Below are positions 35,285-46,203 of a DNA stretch of 64,000 nt, in pieces. The position numbers and the translations under genes are program-made. This DNA comes from Syncephalastrum monosporum B8922 (Eukaryota > Mucoromycota > Mucoromycetes > Mucorales > Syncephalastraceae), in the NCBI GenBank assembly GCA_000697355.1, contig JNEN01000793.1:1-64000 (forward strand), in the 5' to 3' direction. Every line of letters begins with the position of its first letter. Positions within the stretch are counted from its first letter, which is position 1. The notes beneath the pieces were generated by a model that had not been told where the DNA came from, made no database searches, and saw only the letters and a program-made list of their open reading frames with translations.

Positions 35285-35656
35285 CTAGTTGAAGCTCCAC
35301 TTGATAGAGATGCGCCCTTGATCGAGAGAACCGAGCTTCTTGAATGCAGCTGGACTGAAGTCGATATCGCCTTCTGAGCAGGAGGGGCAGGTATCGACCA
35401 CTTTGACCGTCACCGATCCAGAATCACTCGTGGCTGTCAGCGATTTGCCGCAATACTTTCCAGAGCCCATCAGGCTCGAGCTAAGGGCTGCGACCAGCTG
35501 AGTGTCCTTGTTGGTGCTGCCGCAGGATCCCAAGCCGACTTCGTAGAATGTGCCATCACCAGAGTAGGAGCTACCGCGCTTGTCAATGGGCGCAGCCATA
35601 ATAGCCATCGAGAAAGCAAAGATCAGAGTCAAGAGGAGAACGGCGCGGGAGAACAT
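35285..35656 (-). CDS. Small secreted double-psi beta-barrel (RlpA/expansin-like) protein
   Basis: Single exon, 123 residues. A signal peptide (about residues 1-21, after AIMA) is followed by a single double-psi beta-barrel domain. Family marks are GDGTFYEVGLGSCG, YCGKSL, VVDTCPSC and DIDFSPAAF. It has four conserved Cys in the mature part and no cellulose-binding domain. Fungal proteins of this type (barwin/expansin-like, EG45-like) are secreted to the wall or medium and may loosen polysaccharides or act in host contact; enzymatic activity is unproven. A TATA-like box lies 77-87 bp upstream of the start. Confidence 0.85.
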   Translation of the reverse strand: MFSRAVLLLTLIFAFSMAIMAAPIDKRGSSYSGDGTFYEVGLGSCGSTNKDTQLVAALSSSLMGSGKYCGKSLTATSDSGSVTVKVVDTCPSCSEGDIDFSPAAFKKLGSLDQGRISIKWSFN

Positions 35657-35732
35657 GCTGCGTAGGGATTGGAACGACCTGCGTTGAATAGAGATATGTA
35701 ATAAGCTGTTGTAATTTTTCTAGGGGGTGCAT

Positions 35733-35743
35733 CTTTATATAGG
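35733..35743 (-). promoter_or_regulatory. TATA-like box of the secreted double-psi barrel gene
   Basis: On the minus strand the sequence reads CCTATATAAAG, about 80 bp before the start codon at 35656, a sensible distance for a short leader. Confidence 0.55.
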
Positions 35744-38514
35744 CGCGGATGTGCATCGACTTCATCGGGCCCATAAAATTTTTTCAGAGAATAAGATGGT
35801 CCGGGATCTAGACACGCATAACAAAAGATGGGCGGATCCGGATCGGGTCGGCGTAACAGGGCAGTGTCCGGTATTACAAAGAATGGAACCGTGCCCCTCC
35901 CCCACTCTCACCCAACAAGACTTCGTAACATGCGTTGTTGTCTTAACGACAGGAATTTTATGTCACTCTATCTAATTTATGAATAGCATAGGTATGCCTC
36001 CTCAAGAATCCTTTGATGTCAGTTATCACGGGGTGGAGGGAATAAGGGGCAAATATTGAACAAATTTTGGCTCTGTCATTTAAGGCAACTCAATAAAGCG
36101 ATCCCATTCCCAACAACAAAGGCCGCCCGCCCGGGCGGCCCAAAAGAAAGAAGGGCCCTGGCTGGCGGTGTTTTTCACTTTTTACAAAAGGGAATGTGCA
36201 CCCGAATCTAGCATATCCATTTGTCCGTAAATACCTCTGCAAGGCAAGTGAGGCCAATATTTCAGGCTTGGCCCGCTTGGCGACGCTTGCTTGTTCTGAT
36301 TGCCAAGCTTACCCTGCCATTATTGCCCATAATTGATCAGCAAATATGTTCGTCCACGCGAGCGGGCGGACTCGTGCGTTGGTAAAACGTAGAAGGTAAC
36401 ACAAATCGCAGATTTTTCCTTCACCGACGACAAGCCTGGTATCGCTTTAAACCACCAGCGGTTTAGAGCAGAAAGGTGGAAATGAATTTAGGACTTTTGG
36501 GGTAATAGCAAAACACTGCAGCGTCTTGAGGCGCAGCGTTTTGGAGTAAAAAAGTAAAGAAGAAGCAGCACCTTCCAGATGGAAGCAGTCGAGGTGCGGG
36601 TGCACGCGTCGCCCTAGGCGTAGTATGCGAAGCTAAATACTCAGACTACATGCGAAAACTTTGCCCTGAACGCCAAGATGACAAATAAACCAAACAAATG
36701 AAGAGGCTGTCATAGGCAGCTCTGGTCGCCACCGAAGAGTCAGTGAAGAATCGCCGCAGATATGACTTCATGCTTCCACGCTTGGAACGTCATGCCAAAA
36801 TTCCTAACGGTATATCGGTGAAGGCAAGGCTAGACCCACCTTGCCCAAATTTTATTTTTATAAAATGTTGTTACCACATATAAACGATATGGCCTATGTC
36901 TCGATCGGCTGCAGCAACCATGATGGATCTATTGCTCCTATTCCCCTGAAAATCATTACTACGTTCATGCACACATACATGCATGTAAATACTGCAATGT
37001 CAACAAAGGTATATGCTTGCAGGAAGTGGCGTACACCGAACGTGCGATGGTGGCCACTTATTACATGTCTCGTGGAGCTTCTTGTCTGAAGCGGTTGGGG
37101 CTCCAGGTTGGCGGCGTGCGCATTGCACGGTGTTACCGTCTCAGTATGTACGATCACTCTGCGTGTCTGGGCTCCTTCGATTTTTGTGCTGTGTGTGCGA
37201 GAACTTGCCTTGTATTCCCTCAACGGTTGAGCAGTTGTGGTGCTTGAAAGAGCAGTCCGGATCGGGCGATAAAACTTATTAGGGCAATGTTATGGTTCTA
37301 AACAGCACGCCGAGTAAAGTAAAACGTAACTTTCTCAAAGAAGGTTTGTAAGACTTAGTACGCTGCACAGATGTTGTCTTACCTGGAACGTCGCTTATTC
37401 ATCTGTAAGAGGTGTTCTTTTATCTCGTTCATCGATGTAGACCAATGTATGCTGTATCATCATGCAGTATGATAGCTATCTCTTATTGCGGGTACATATC
37501 AGGTTCGTTCATATAGTAGAATAAGGAAGCACTTGAAGGTACGTGCACATAAGGCAAGGAGGCAACACAACAATTTCTGGACAGTTGAACGAGCGATGTC
37601 TTCAGAAGCTGTGTGTGTTTTATTCGTCAGAAGTTTCTGGGCACCCCGACACCGTTATAATGCAAGCTACGAGAGGAGTTCTATACACTCTTACATCACT
37701 CGGCCCGAGCGACCCCTTCGAAACAACCGCTGCAACCAAATTGGTCGGCCATTTAGACTTGTGTTCCCTGCACCCTTCCAAACCGTCGCCAAAAATCGTC
37801 TGCGCTGTGTGTACCATCTATCGTGGGTGATCACAGCGCACTGAGCACCTTCCCACAATGTAGCATCACCGGATAAAAGGCCACTCTTGTCGCCGCAGAC
37901 CACATGTTGGCTATCCAGTACAGAGAACACTATGACTATACCTCAGTTTTTTTGTCGAGGGACATAGATGCATCGCCCATTAAGGCGTCAAGACGTCGGA
38001 TGGCAAACACGGCTCGATGTTTTTCTGTAGGGCGGTGTAGGGCGGACTAGATCTTTAGACACATGATTGGTTGCTGCCGGGCGCTATCAGTTGACCAGCC
38101 TGAATGGCATCATCTGGAATAAGCCCGTTGACGGACTGTTGACTGTTTGTACCACCATCATTACTGCCACGCGTGTGCATTTGCTCAGATGCAAAAAAAA
38201 AGATGTCAGTGCGAAGTGTTATCCTTCTTTGGTAGACCCATCTAAGCTTCCTACTAGATGAAGACAAAGCGCAGAGAATACAACCGACGTCTTAAGCGGA
38301 TAGTATGCCATAGTACAGCCTAGTAGCAGAGCATAGTTCAAACATAGCATAGTTTTAGCAGCTCTGGAGTGCGCGAGAGAGAGCGCGAGCTTTGCTAATA
38401 TAGACGTGCATGTGGCACTCCGCTTCTGAGCAGAGGTTAACACAACAACTTTCCCAGCCCTTGTGGTTATTGTGTGTATACCACGACTGAAGTCCACAGA
38501 ACCCGTCCGCTCTC
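35744..38514. other. Long gene-poor region (2.8 kb)
   Basis: No convincing gene on either strand. It contains the GC-rich inverted repeat at 36121-36140 (GGCCGCCCG, CC, CGGGCGGCC). Several overlapping ORFs near 36.9-38.5 kb lack domains and splice logic. Decayed mobile DNA is possible, but I cannot name it. Confidence 0.45.
36121..36140. repeat. GC-rich hairpin, 9-bp arms
   Basis: GGCCGCCCG and CGGGCGGCC around a CC spacer, set in AT-rich surroundings. The role is unknown. Confidence 0.7.
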
Positions 38515-40847
38515 ATGACACAGCCCACGAGGAGCCGTATGTTATAACTACCTTGTTCAATGCCCACGACCCTCACCTCTGCCTACAATGGCTCATCATG
38601 ATTAGCTTCCTCTCATTTGTCTCGAAAGCTCACCTATCGACAAGTCAGTGTTTCTTCAGCAGACTCGGGCTCGACTAGGCCAGAGTACGCGGTGACAGTG
38701 GCAATCGACTTTGGTATGACATACCCGATCTTTTACACCAAGATGCTAGCAGCCTCATCTCACTCCTTTTACGCCATATATGACTGTGACAGGCACGACA
38801 TATTCTGTAAGTCGGAATACCGGAGCGAAACGCGCGCGTCAATTGATACGCCGGATAGGGCTGTAGCTACAAGCTTGTCAACGATGACGAGATCTACGAC
38901 ATCATTCGCTGGCCAAAACATACCGGCTTCTACGCCAAAGTGCCGACGCTCCTCTGGTATCGCAAGCGGACGCACCGTCTGGTGGACTGGGGTGCTGGTG
39001 CACGTCGTCATTCTTTGCAGGTACCTCAGAAATGCATGAAATTTATGGCCTAGTGACATACGGATGTGATGAAACGTAGCCAAACAACGAGGGTGTTTTG
39101 TTACAGCAATTTAAGCTCTGGTTGGCGGACGATATCGACGAACAAGACCGTCCACTCTTAATGCCTGATCAAACAGCTGTCGAGGCCATCGCTGACTATC
39201 TGCGTCTCTTCCATGAGTTTGTCACAGATGAGCTGCGGAAAGCATGCGCCTACACACCTGACCAGTATCGCTATGTAAGCTATCATTGTTGTGTTACGTC
39301 GCTGTCGTACCCCACTCAACATATTTCCCAATATCTCTTAGTGTCTTACCGTTCCAGCAATCTGGTCCGATCGGGCCAAAGCGACCATGCGGGAAGCCAT
39401 GCTCGCGGCGGGCATCTTGAACCCTGATGATCCGCCTGAGCGTTTGGCGCTTGTCAGTGAGCCTGAGGCAGCTGCCCTATACTGTGAACGTCAATGTAAT
39501 AGCTGGGACCTGGGCGTCGGTGATAAATTCATGATTGTCGATGCCGGAGGTGGCACAGTGGATCTCATTGTATAGTAAGTCCTCTTTTCATTCCAATAAG
39601 TACCTACTAAACGTCCCTTCTAGTCAAATTGCTTCTGATGATACCGGTCCCGAGCGAACCCTCAAGGAGCTGACCCGGGGACATGGTGGCACATGCGGAA
39701 GCGCATATATTGATAGCAACTTACGACAGCTTCTCTTCCGAAAGCTCGGTGATTGCGTGAATGACTTACCTGCCTGCACCATCGAAAATGTTATGGAGGA
39801 GTTTACGGAAAAAGTGAAGGTATGTGATGCAGTTTTAGTTCAGCACGTATCTAATCGAGCCCGTGCGTATATGTGTAAGAAAAGCCCTACTTCAACGGAA
39901 CCAGTGATCAGTACCTTCAAGTCCCGGCGATGCTGAAGCAAGCATACAAGGGCGACTTGATTGATGAGGTAAAAAACAGGGATCCTGGTCGCAATGATAT
40001 GGGCTGATTTCTCAAACAATTGAAAACTAGGATGGTTGTATTCGACTCACTGCAGAAGAATTGAACGAAGAGGTGTACCTACCTGTCTTTACCCAGGTGC
40101 TCCAGTTGATTGAAGATCAGTTACAAGAAGCAGGGTCGGACGTGGACGCCATGTTTTTGGTCGGCGGCTTTGGGAGCTCGGACTACCTGTATGGCGTCCT
40201 TCAAGAGCAATTCCGATCACGGATCCATGATATCACCATGGCGCCCAGAGCCGACGTGGCCGTAGCCCGGGGTGCGATATACCATGCCGAGAACCCGGTA
40301 CATATCACCAGCAAAGTCTTGAGACGAACGTACGGACTACGGACACAGCTGGCCTTTGAAGAAGGACTCGATCCTGAAGAGAGCGCTGTGGTGACGAATG
40401 ATGGGGTGAAACGATGTGCAACCCGTTTTGACGTTGTTGCTCGGAAAGGCCAACATGTCCATATCGATTCAAAAATAAGCAGGTCATTTTGGGTTCCCTA
40501 CCCGCGGCACACGGAAGGTAAAAAGCCATGCGCCGTTATTGGTTATTCCCGCTACTAGTGGACTCTATGCTAATTGCTAATACTACTACATGTCCATGCT
40601 ACCACTAGCCGACTTGTATGTATATGGTGGTGATGAACCTATACCGCGACAGATTACAGATCCGGCCGTTCTGAAAGTAGTGGATTTTCCAATACGGATG
40701 CCACCCCTGGAAGGTTTTGCACGCGGCGACTGGGTCGATATCAAGATCGACTTTTGTTTCACATTAACCGAACTCACTGTTCAAGTTTCAATTGCTGGCA
40801 AGAAGTTAGAATTCACGACCGCTTTCGAAGACACTGAATACACATGA
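38515..40847 (+). CDS. HSPA12-like Hsp70-family ATPase
   Basis: Ten exons: 38515-38536, 38660-38713, 38793-38806, 38859-39020, 39080-39274, 39342-39574, 39624-39819, 39885-39968, 40031-40517 and 40609-40847; 561 residues. The actin/Hsp70 fold is marked by AIDFGTTYSG (phosphate 1, rebuilt across a 14-nt micro-exon), LTVPAIWSD, DAGGGTVDL (phosphate 2) and MFLVGGFGSSDYL (adenosine). WPKHTGFYAKVPTLLWYR is typical of the HSPA12 branch, which lacks a classic substrate-binding domain. Large HSPA12-like sets occur in Mucorales and basidiomycetes, with unknown clients. The first exon (22 nt, MTQPTRS) is inferred because the in-frame stretch before AIDFG has no ATG. Confidence 0.82.
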
Positions 40848-41576
40848 TTTGTAGACCTCATTTATTTATACCATTTTTTCTCATTATTGAAATAACTTGA
40901 ACTCCCCTCCCCAATTTCGTGTTACTAAGGACACAGACAGCCATTTCGGATAGAGGTATCAGAGGTGGCAAAAAGCGAAGTCCGCGCAAGAAGAGTTCAT
41001 GATCGCCTCGGTATTCAAGGGTAAATTTTCGGTTACTCTAATTCCAGAGGCTTCTTGCCAAAGTCCGCATTGGCGGCCACCTTTTCTGGGCAAAACAGGC
41101 TTGAAAATCGGCCAGTCGCTATGCAGTGGGTAACACCTGTGACACAAATGAGGCTAAGATCTTGATCTCCGATTAGGTAAAACCAATTGACCGAGAACAT
41201 TTCCATTGAAGGCGCTCTGCCCAAATCATGAAAAAAATTTTCTGATCTGGTCAAATTCTCGAGAAAGCAAGTGGTACACGATATATATATTAGTGAAAGC
41301 ATGTATGAACCTCTTTAGAGCTGAGGAAAGCATCAATGGCCTTTGCTTTGGAAGACATGGGCGCTGCATGGGGAAGCTGTTCGCAAGACTAGCTTTGATT
41401 TCTACTTCGGTCAATCCGCAGGGGAAAAGTTTTCCCCTTCAGACGCTATAATGGATTATTCATCCTCCTCTATAAAAGACTCACTCAGCTTGAATTGGAT
41501 CGGTAGAGCCAATACCTGGATTTCTCACTTCTCCAAACTTTTCTCTCTTTCCATTCCTGCTTTCGCTGCAACCGAT
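40848..41576. other. Intergenic region with promoter of the first MFS gene
   Basis: Contains the TATA box at 41471-41478. Nothing else is recognised. Confidence 0.5.
41471..41478 (+). promoter_or_regulatory. TATA box (TATAAAAG) of the DHA-type MFS gene
   Basis: A canonical TATAAAAG lies 99 bp upstream of the chosen ATG at 41577. It sits inside the 5' extension of the ORF, arguing that upstream in-frame ATGs are not used. Confidence 0.6.
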
Positions 41577-43606
41577 ATGGATCGACAAGATACAAATCAG
41601 GGGCGCGACTACGCCGAAACCATTGTCGATGGCGATGAGATCACGAGCTACTTATCAAAAATTAAGACTCGCGAAAGTCTTCGGGAGAAGCCGAAGACCG
41701 CGTGGCAAAAGTTTCTCAGGGTCATGCTCTACGTCGGTATCTTGTTGGCCATGTTTATGGTCTCGCTCAATACAACCGTCATTGCACCCGCTATGAGTAT
41801 CATTGCCACTGATATGGACGCTCTTTCCGAGCAAACCTGGATCGCTACCGCGTACCTTTTGGCATTCAACTCCTCTCAACCACTTTCTGGCAAGGTATGT
41901 GCCTTGAATGGATCTTAAGGTCACACAGTCTGAATTAATTCGTGTATTTCGCTTCGAATTCCATTTTTACTTCTCTAGTTCTCCGATATCTTTGGCAGGT
42001 GCGTTTGAATGAACAGATTGATGGCAGCGAGACTCACCTGACATTTTCCTTCTGCAGAAAACCCGTTTTGCTTTTTGGCATTTTCACTTTCTTCATTGGT
42101 TCTATCGTGAACGCTGCTTCACCCAACATTGATGCACTTATCGCCGGTCGTACCGTCCAAGGTCTCGGCGGTGGTTGCGTTATGTCCATGGCTTTTATTA
42201 TTATCGCCGACATGGCTCCTCTTCACCTTCGTCCTCGCTTCCAGTCGCTTTTGATTGTCGTCTACGGCCTTGCTAGTGTCGTCGGTCCTTTAGTCGGTGG
42301 TGCTTTTGTCGACAAGGTCACCTGGCGCTGGGACTTCTGGCTCAACGTTATTCTCGGTGGTGTTGCGCTTATCCTCGTCTTTTTCCTTCTCAAAGAAACC
42401 TCGAAGGTCGAGAACACCTCGCTCCGCAGAAAGCTGCAGCGCATTGACTGGCTCGGCACCATAGTCGTGATCGGTTTCATCTGCTGTTTGCTTCTCGCCC
42501 TTAACTGGGGTCAGAGCTACGGGTAAGCAGTCGATGATTTTATTGGCTATTGTTCAATTGTCTCACATCGATGCCTTCCATAGCTGGAAAGATGCACATG
42601 CTTTGGGTCCTTTCATTGCTGCTGCTGTGGCGCTTATTCTCCTGATTATCATCGAAGGCTGGATTGCACCTGAACCTCTCTTACCTCGCCAAGTTATTCT
42701 TGATCCTGGAGTGTTTGTCATTTATATATACATTGCCTGTCTTGGTGTTGCCTGTAAGTAGACCGTTCTATGCATGAGGTACAGGTGCTTATACTTTTCT
42801 TTGAACAGTCATCGGTACGCTTTATTATGGTCCCATTCTCTTCCAGTCAGTCTTTAGCGCTGACAGTACCAACTCGGGTGTCCGTCTGATCCCCTACATG
42901 GCCATGCTTATCATTGCCTCTGTCAGCAGTGGTTACGTGATGAGCTGGTTCCCTTACATCAAGTTCTACATCGTGCTCGCTGCCGTTTTGAACATTATTG
43001 GCTACGGTCTCTTCTTCACTGTCAATGAGCACAGCACCTGGGCCCAGCAGGCGTGCTATCTCATGTTTTGTGGTAAGTTCTTTCCTTACATATGTGTGTC
43101 CTTTTTCTTATGTAAATCTAGGTTTTGCATTTGGTCTGTCGCAGCAAAATACAATGGTGGGCGTTCAAAGTGCGGCCGCACCTGAGTTCATGGCTGTTGC
43201 TACCGCGCTTAACAACTTCTTCCTCATGCTGGGCGCTTCGGTCGGTGTCGCTGTGTACCAGACTCTGTTCTCTGAGTTCCTTCAGGCCCAATTGAAGGGC
43301 GTGGACGCTGACACGCTGTCCATTGCTAAGCAGTACGGCGCAACGACCAACTATCTTTATATCCGTAACATGCCTACCGAGTCCCAGCCTCCGATTCTTC
43401 ATGCATATATGGAAGCCCTTCATGACGTCTTCATCCTCCCGCTGGGTGCTGCTGCTATCTGTGTCATCTGCTCGTGTTTCATGAAGAACACACGGTTTGG
43501 CCAAAGCAATGCCAAGGCAGAGAAGGAGGCTGAGGTGATGTCCAAGATAGATAGCTACCAGCATGATGGCACCTCGGAAAAGTATGAGAATGTCAACTCT
43601 GCATAA
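41577..43606 (+). CDS. MFS transporter, DHA2-like (14 membrane spans)
   Basis: Exons 41577-41894, 41979-41998 (20 nt), 42058-42522, 42584-42753, 42809-43072 and 43122-43606; 573 residues. The transporter starts with a charged cytosolic tail, then LAMFMVSLNTTVIAPA (motif D1), SDIFGRKPVLLFG (motif A, built across the 20-nt exon), AGRTVQGLGGGCVMS and GLASVVGPLVGGAFVD (motif C, antiporter), then WRWDFWLN. The length and hydrophobic pattern fit 14 spans, as in fungal drug:H+ antiporters and siderophore or amino-acid exporters. It ends 264 bp from the D-serine dehydratase stop (convergent), and may export a substrate or product of that pathway; this is inference. Membrane site is unknown. Confidence 0.88.
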
Positions 43607-43870
43607 GACCTTTATCTACCATTCTCCTTTCCACGCCGTCCTCAATTATTCATCCCTTCCATTAATTCTCCACATATTTTACCTTTTACAGTTGTATCCA
43701 TACACACACTCTCTATTACTTCTTGCATTTCTTCTTATCATCAACTCTCCGTCACACGCAGCATACATGTAACATGTACAACACAATTTATACATACATA
43801 TAATATCACAATCTACCTATCAAATAAAACAAAGAAACAAACGAGAAAAGGTCTATCTATAGCAGGAGGT

Positions 43871-45309
43871 TTACCAGCCGCGAACGGGAACCCAAACGTC
43901 AACAATCTCATCGCCACCATTTTCGATGATGAGATAAAACTCAAAGCAGGCCGCAGTAAGACAGCAGTGGTTAGGACGGACCAAGAATACTTTGCCGACG
44001 GGAGCATCCTCAAAGTCTTCGAGGGGCACTTCAGTCACAACGCCATGTTCCTGCGCGATCTTGTCCAGCTTCCAGTGCTCACGACCAATGATTTCACCAA
44101 AACCGCCTTGAGGAGAGCCATCCTTGGAGAAAGCTAAACCACCCGCATCAAGCAGAATCGAGCCACGTTCGGGGTAGCGGCTAGCAACACGTGACAAGAC
44201 GCTGATGGCAACATCAGAAGTCTTGGCAAGTGAAGTCGCCATCTGCTGTCGGTCCATGAAGGCAAACGCACCGGCATGAAGCTCGGTGATGCCCTCCAGC
44301 ACTTGCTTCGTCGCAACGCCCGCGGCCATCACGGTCGGGGTGGCGCCAATGGAGCAGTTGTTGATATGCACGCCATTCTTAGCCAAGAACTCGCGGTAGT
44401 TGATAGCGGCGTCACGCTCAGCTTGCAAGAAGGCAATAGCGGACTCGTTATCACGGCAGGCATACGAGTGACCGGCATGCGTGTACAGACCTTGAAGGTT
44501 TACCACAGAGGAAGATACGAGACGGCGAGCCAGCGCGAGCGAATCATCATTGTTAATGGCAGCACCAGCACGGCTATCAAGGAAAACAGAGTGTCAGCAA
44601 GAAGCAAACAAGGATTTGAGAAAGTACATACGCATTGCCGCACTCCACCTTGAAGAAAGCGTTGATGCGATGCGAGAGGTCATTGCCAAACTTGGTCTCA
44701 TAGTAAGTCTCCAGGGCATCCAGGGTTTGGTAGTGATCTGTCAAATGCGTACGTAAGATTAAAAGTCAGAAAAAAGTCTCCGGAAATTCACCGAGCTATA
44801 TCTGGGGACATACCAATGAAAATGGAGAACTTTTCTACACGCTGCGCCAGCTCAAAAACATCGTCGAACTTGTCCGGGCTCACGGGGAGACCAAGCAAGA
44901 CGTCCTTCAGCTTGCCAGAGGCGACCAAGGGCGACTGGATCAGATACCACGCCTCAGCCAAGGTGGAAACCACGATGGCGTCCGTGCCAGACGCATCCAG
45001 TTCAATCTCAGTGGCCTCAATGGTCTAATGCAGCGTGCGTAAATTGTTTGACCTTTGTTTGTTTGGGTTTTACGTGTTTACCTTGTGGGTCTTGACATGG
45101 ACACGGACCTTGATGCCTTGCTGCTTAGAGATCTCTCCGAGACGCTGGCAGTTCTTGGTAACAATGGAACGGTCCACGATCAGGCGCGGGGTACGGACTT
45201 GATGCAGCTTTTTGCCGACATATTGTTTAACAAGAGCATCCTTGGAGGGTACTGAGAAGCCAAGAGGCAGAAGTGGAGTCTGGGTCTGATCAATGACGGG
45301 GAAAGACAT
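43871..45309 (-). CDS. DSD1: D-serine dehydratase (DSD1-type, PLP and zinc)
   Basis: Exons on minus: 45309-45082, 45024-44814, 44737-44632 and 44573-43871; 415 residues. It is a fold-type III (alanine-racemase-like) PLP enzyme. The cofactor Lys lies in HVKTHK (Lys73), followed by ECGNARAGA, YTHAGHSY and IGATPT. The C-terminal zinc site appears as RPNHCC with His384 and Cys386, matching the His/Cys pair of yeast Dsd1. These residues mark D-serine ammonia-lyase (EC 4.3.1.18): D-serine to aminoacrylate, then pyruvate plus ammonia. Related D-threonine aldolases share the fold, but the zinc signature favours D-serine dehydratase. It is divergent from a RidA gene (268 bp between starts). No targeting signal is seen; a cytosolic site is expected. 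Confidence 0.9.
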
Positions 45310-45577
45310 GTTGATGAAGGAGAAAAAAAGAGAGAGAGAGAGAAGGTAGATATGGATGGGCGGAAGGGCAAGTTCTGGTTAGTTTCAACTTTAAGGGAGT
45401 TTGCGGGACTCGTGTGAAAGTGATAAGATTCGAACTTTTGAGTTTTGGGGGGTGGGTGATCAGTCAGCGCTAGGTTGCACAGAGTCGCGTCCTGGCGATG
45501 GATAAAACCCTGAATCAAGCCCTTTCAGCTTTCTTTACTTCTCTTTCTTTTTTCCATCTATCTCTCAAGTCTCAAAT
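45310..45577. promoter_or_regulatory. Shared divergent promoter of DSD1 and RidA genes
   Basis: The 268 bp between the two start codons must drive both genes. CT-rich stretches precede each ATG. No operator can be named by eye. Confidence 0.6.
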
Positions 45578-45976
45578 ATGTCTGCCGCCCCCGTCAAGGA
45601 AGCCGTGTTCTCGAAGAAGACTGCCCCCATTGGTGCCCCCTACTCCCAGGCCATCAAGTTCAACGGTCTGATCATGGTCTCTGGCACCTGCCCCATTGAC
45701 CCCGAGGGCAACCTCGTCGCTGTCGAGCCCAAGGATGTCCAGAAGCAGACCCATCAGGTCCTCAAGAACATCTCCGGTCTCCTCGAGGACTGCGGCTCGG
45801 ACATGTCCAAGGTTCTCAAGGTCAACGTCTTTGTCAAGGACATGAACGACTTCAAGGCTATCAACGAGGTCTATGCCACCTACTTCCCTGACCCCAAGCC
45901 CACCCGCACCTGCGTTGAGGTTGCCCGCCTTCCCCTTGACGTCGCTGTCGAGATCGAGTGCATTGCTGCTCAATAA
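45578..45976 (+). CDS. RidA/YjgF-family enamine/imine deaminase
   Basis: Single exon, 132 residues, the full family length. Marks include GAPYSQAIKFNGLIMVSG near the start and PTRTCVEVARLPLDVAVEIE near the end; the Arg in TRTCVEV is the carboxylate-binding residue of active RidA. RidA hydrolyses 2-aminoacrylate and other enamine/imine intermediates released by PLP dehydratases, preventing damage to PLP enzymes. Its divergent pairing with D-serine dehydratase, which makes 2-aminoacrylate, fits this exactly. Codon usage is strongly biased to C-ending codons, suggesting high expression. No mitochondrial presequence is evident. Confidence 0.92.
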   Translation: MSAAPVKEAVFSKKTAPIGAPYSQAIKFNGLIMVSGTCPIDPEGNLVAVEPKDVQKQTHQVLKNISGLLEDCGSDMSKVLKVNVFVKDMNDFKAINEVYATYFPDPKPTRTCVEVARLPLDVAVEIECIAAQ

Positions 45977-46203
45977 ATTATTCACATTGTAGATATATAG
46001 ACATTCCATAAAATAAAAAAAATCGCATGTTTGCTCTAAACTATTTGGTCTGATGCGTCTTACCATCTGCTATATCTTAATATCATCCTGCTCCTGTTGA
46101 GGCCAAAATTGAGCCTGGTAACTTGCTGCTTACTATAAGAAGTACTTTGCAGAAAATATAGACCCAAAAAATATACAATACAACAAAATTTTATTATTCG
46201 TAG

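Noticed and set aside
36841..38500. Overlapping ORFs of 60-109 codons on both strands
   Set aside because: Cys/His-rich by chance frames, no family match and no intron logic; kept only as gene-poor DNA.
41343..41576. In-frame 5' extension of the first MFS transporter
   Set aside because: A TATA box lies inside the extension at 41471-41478, so transcription should start downstream of it.
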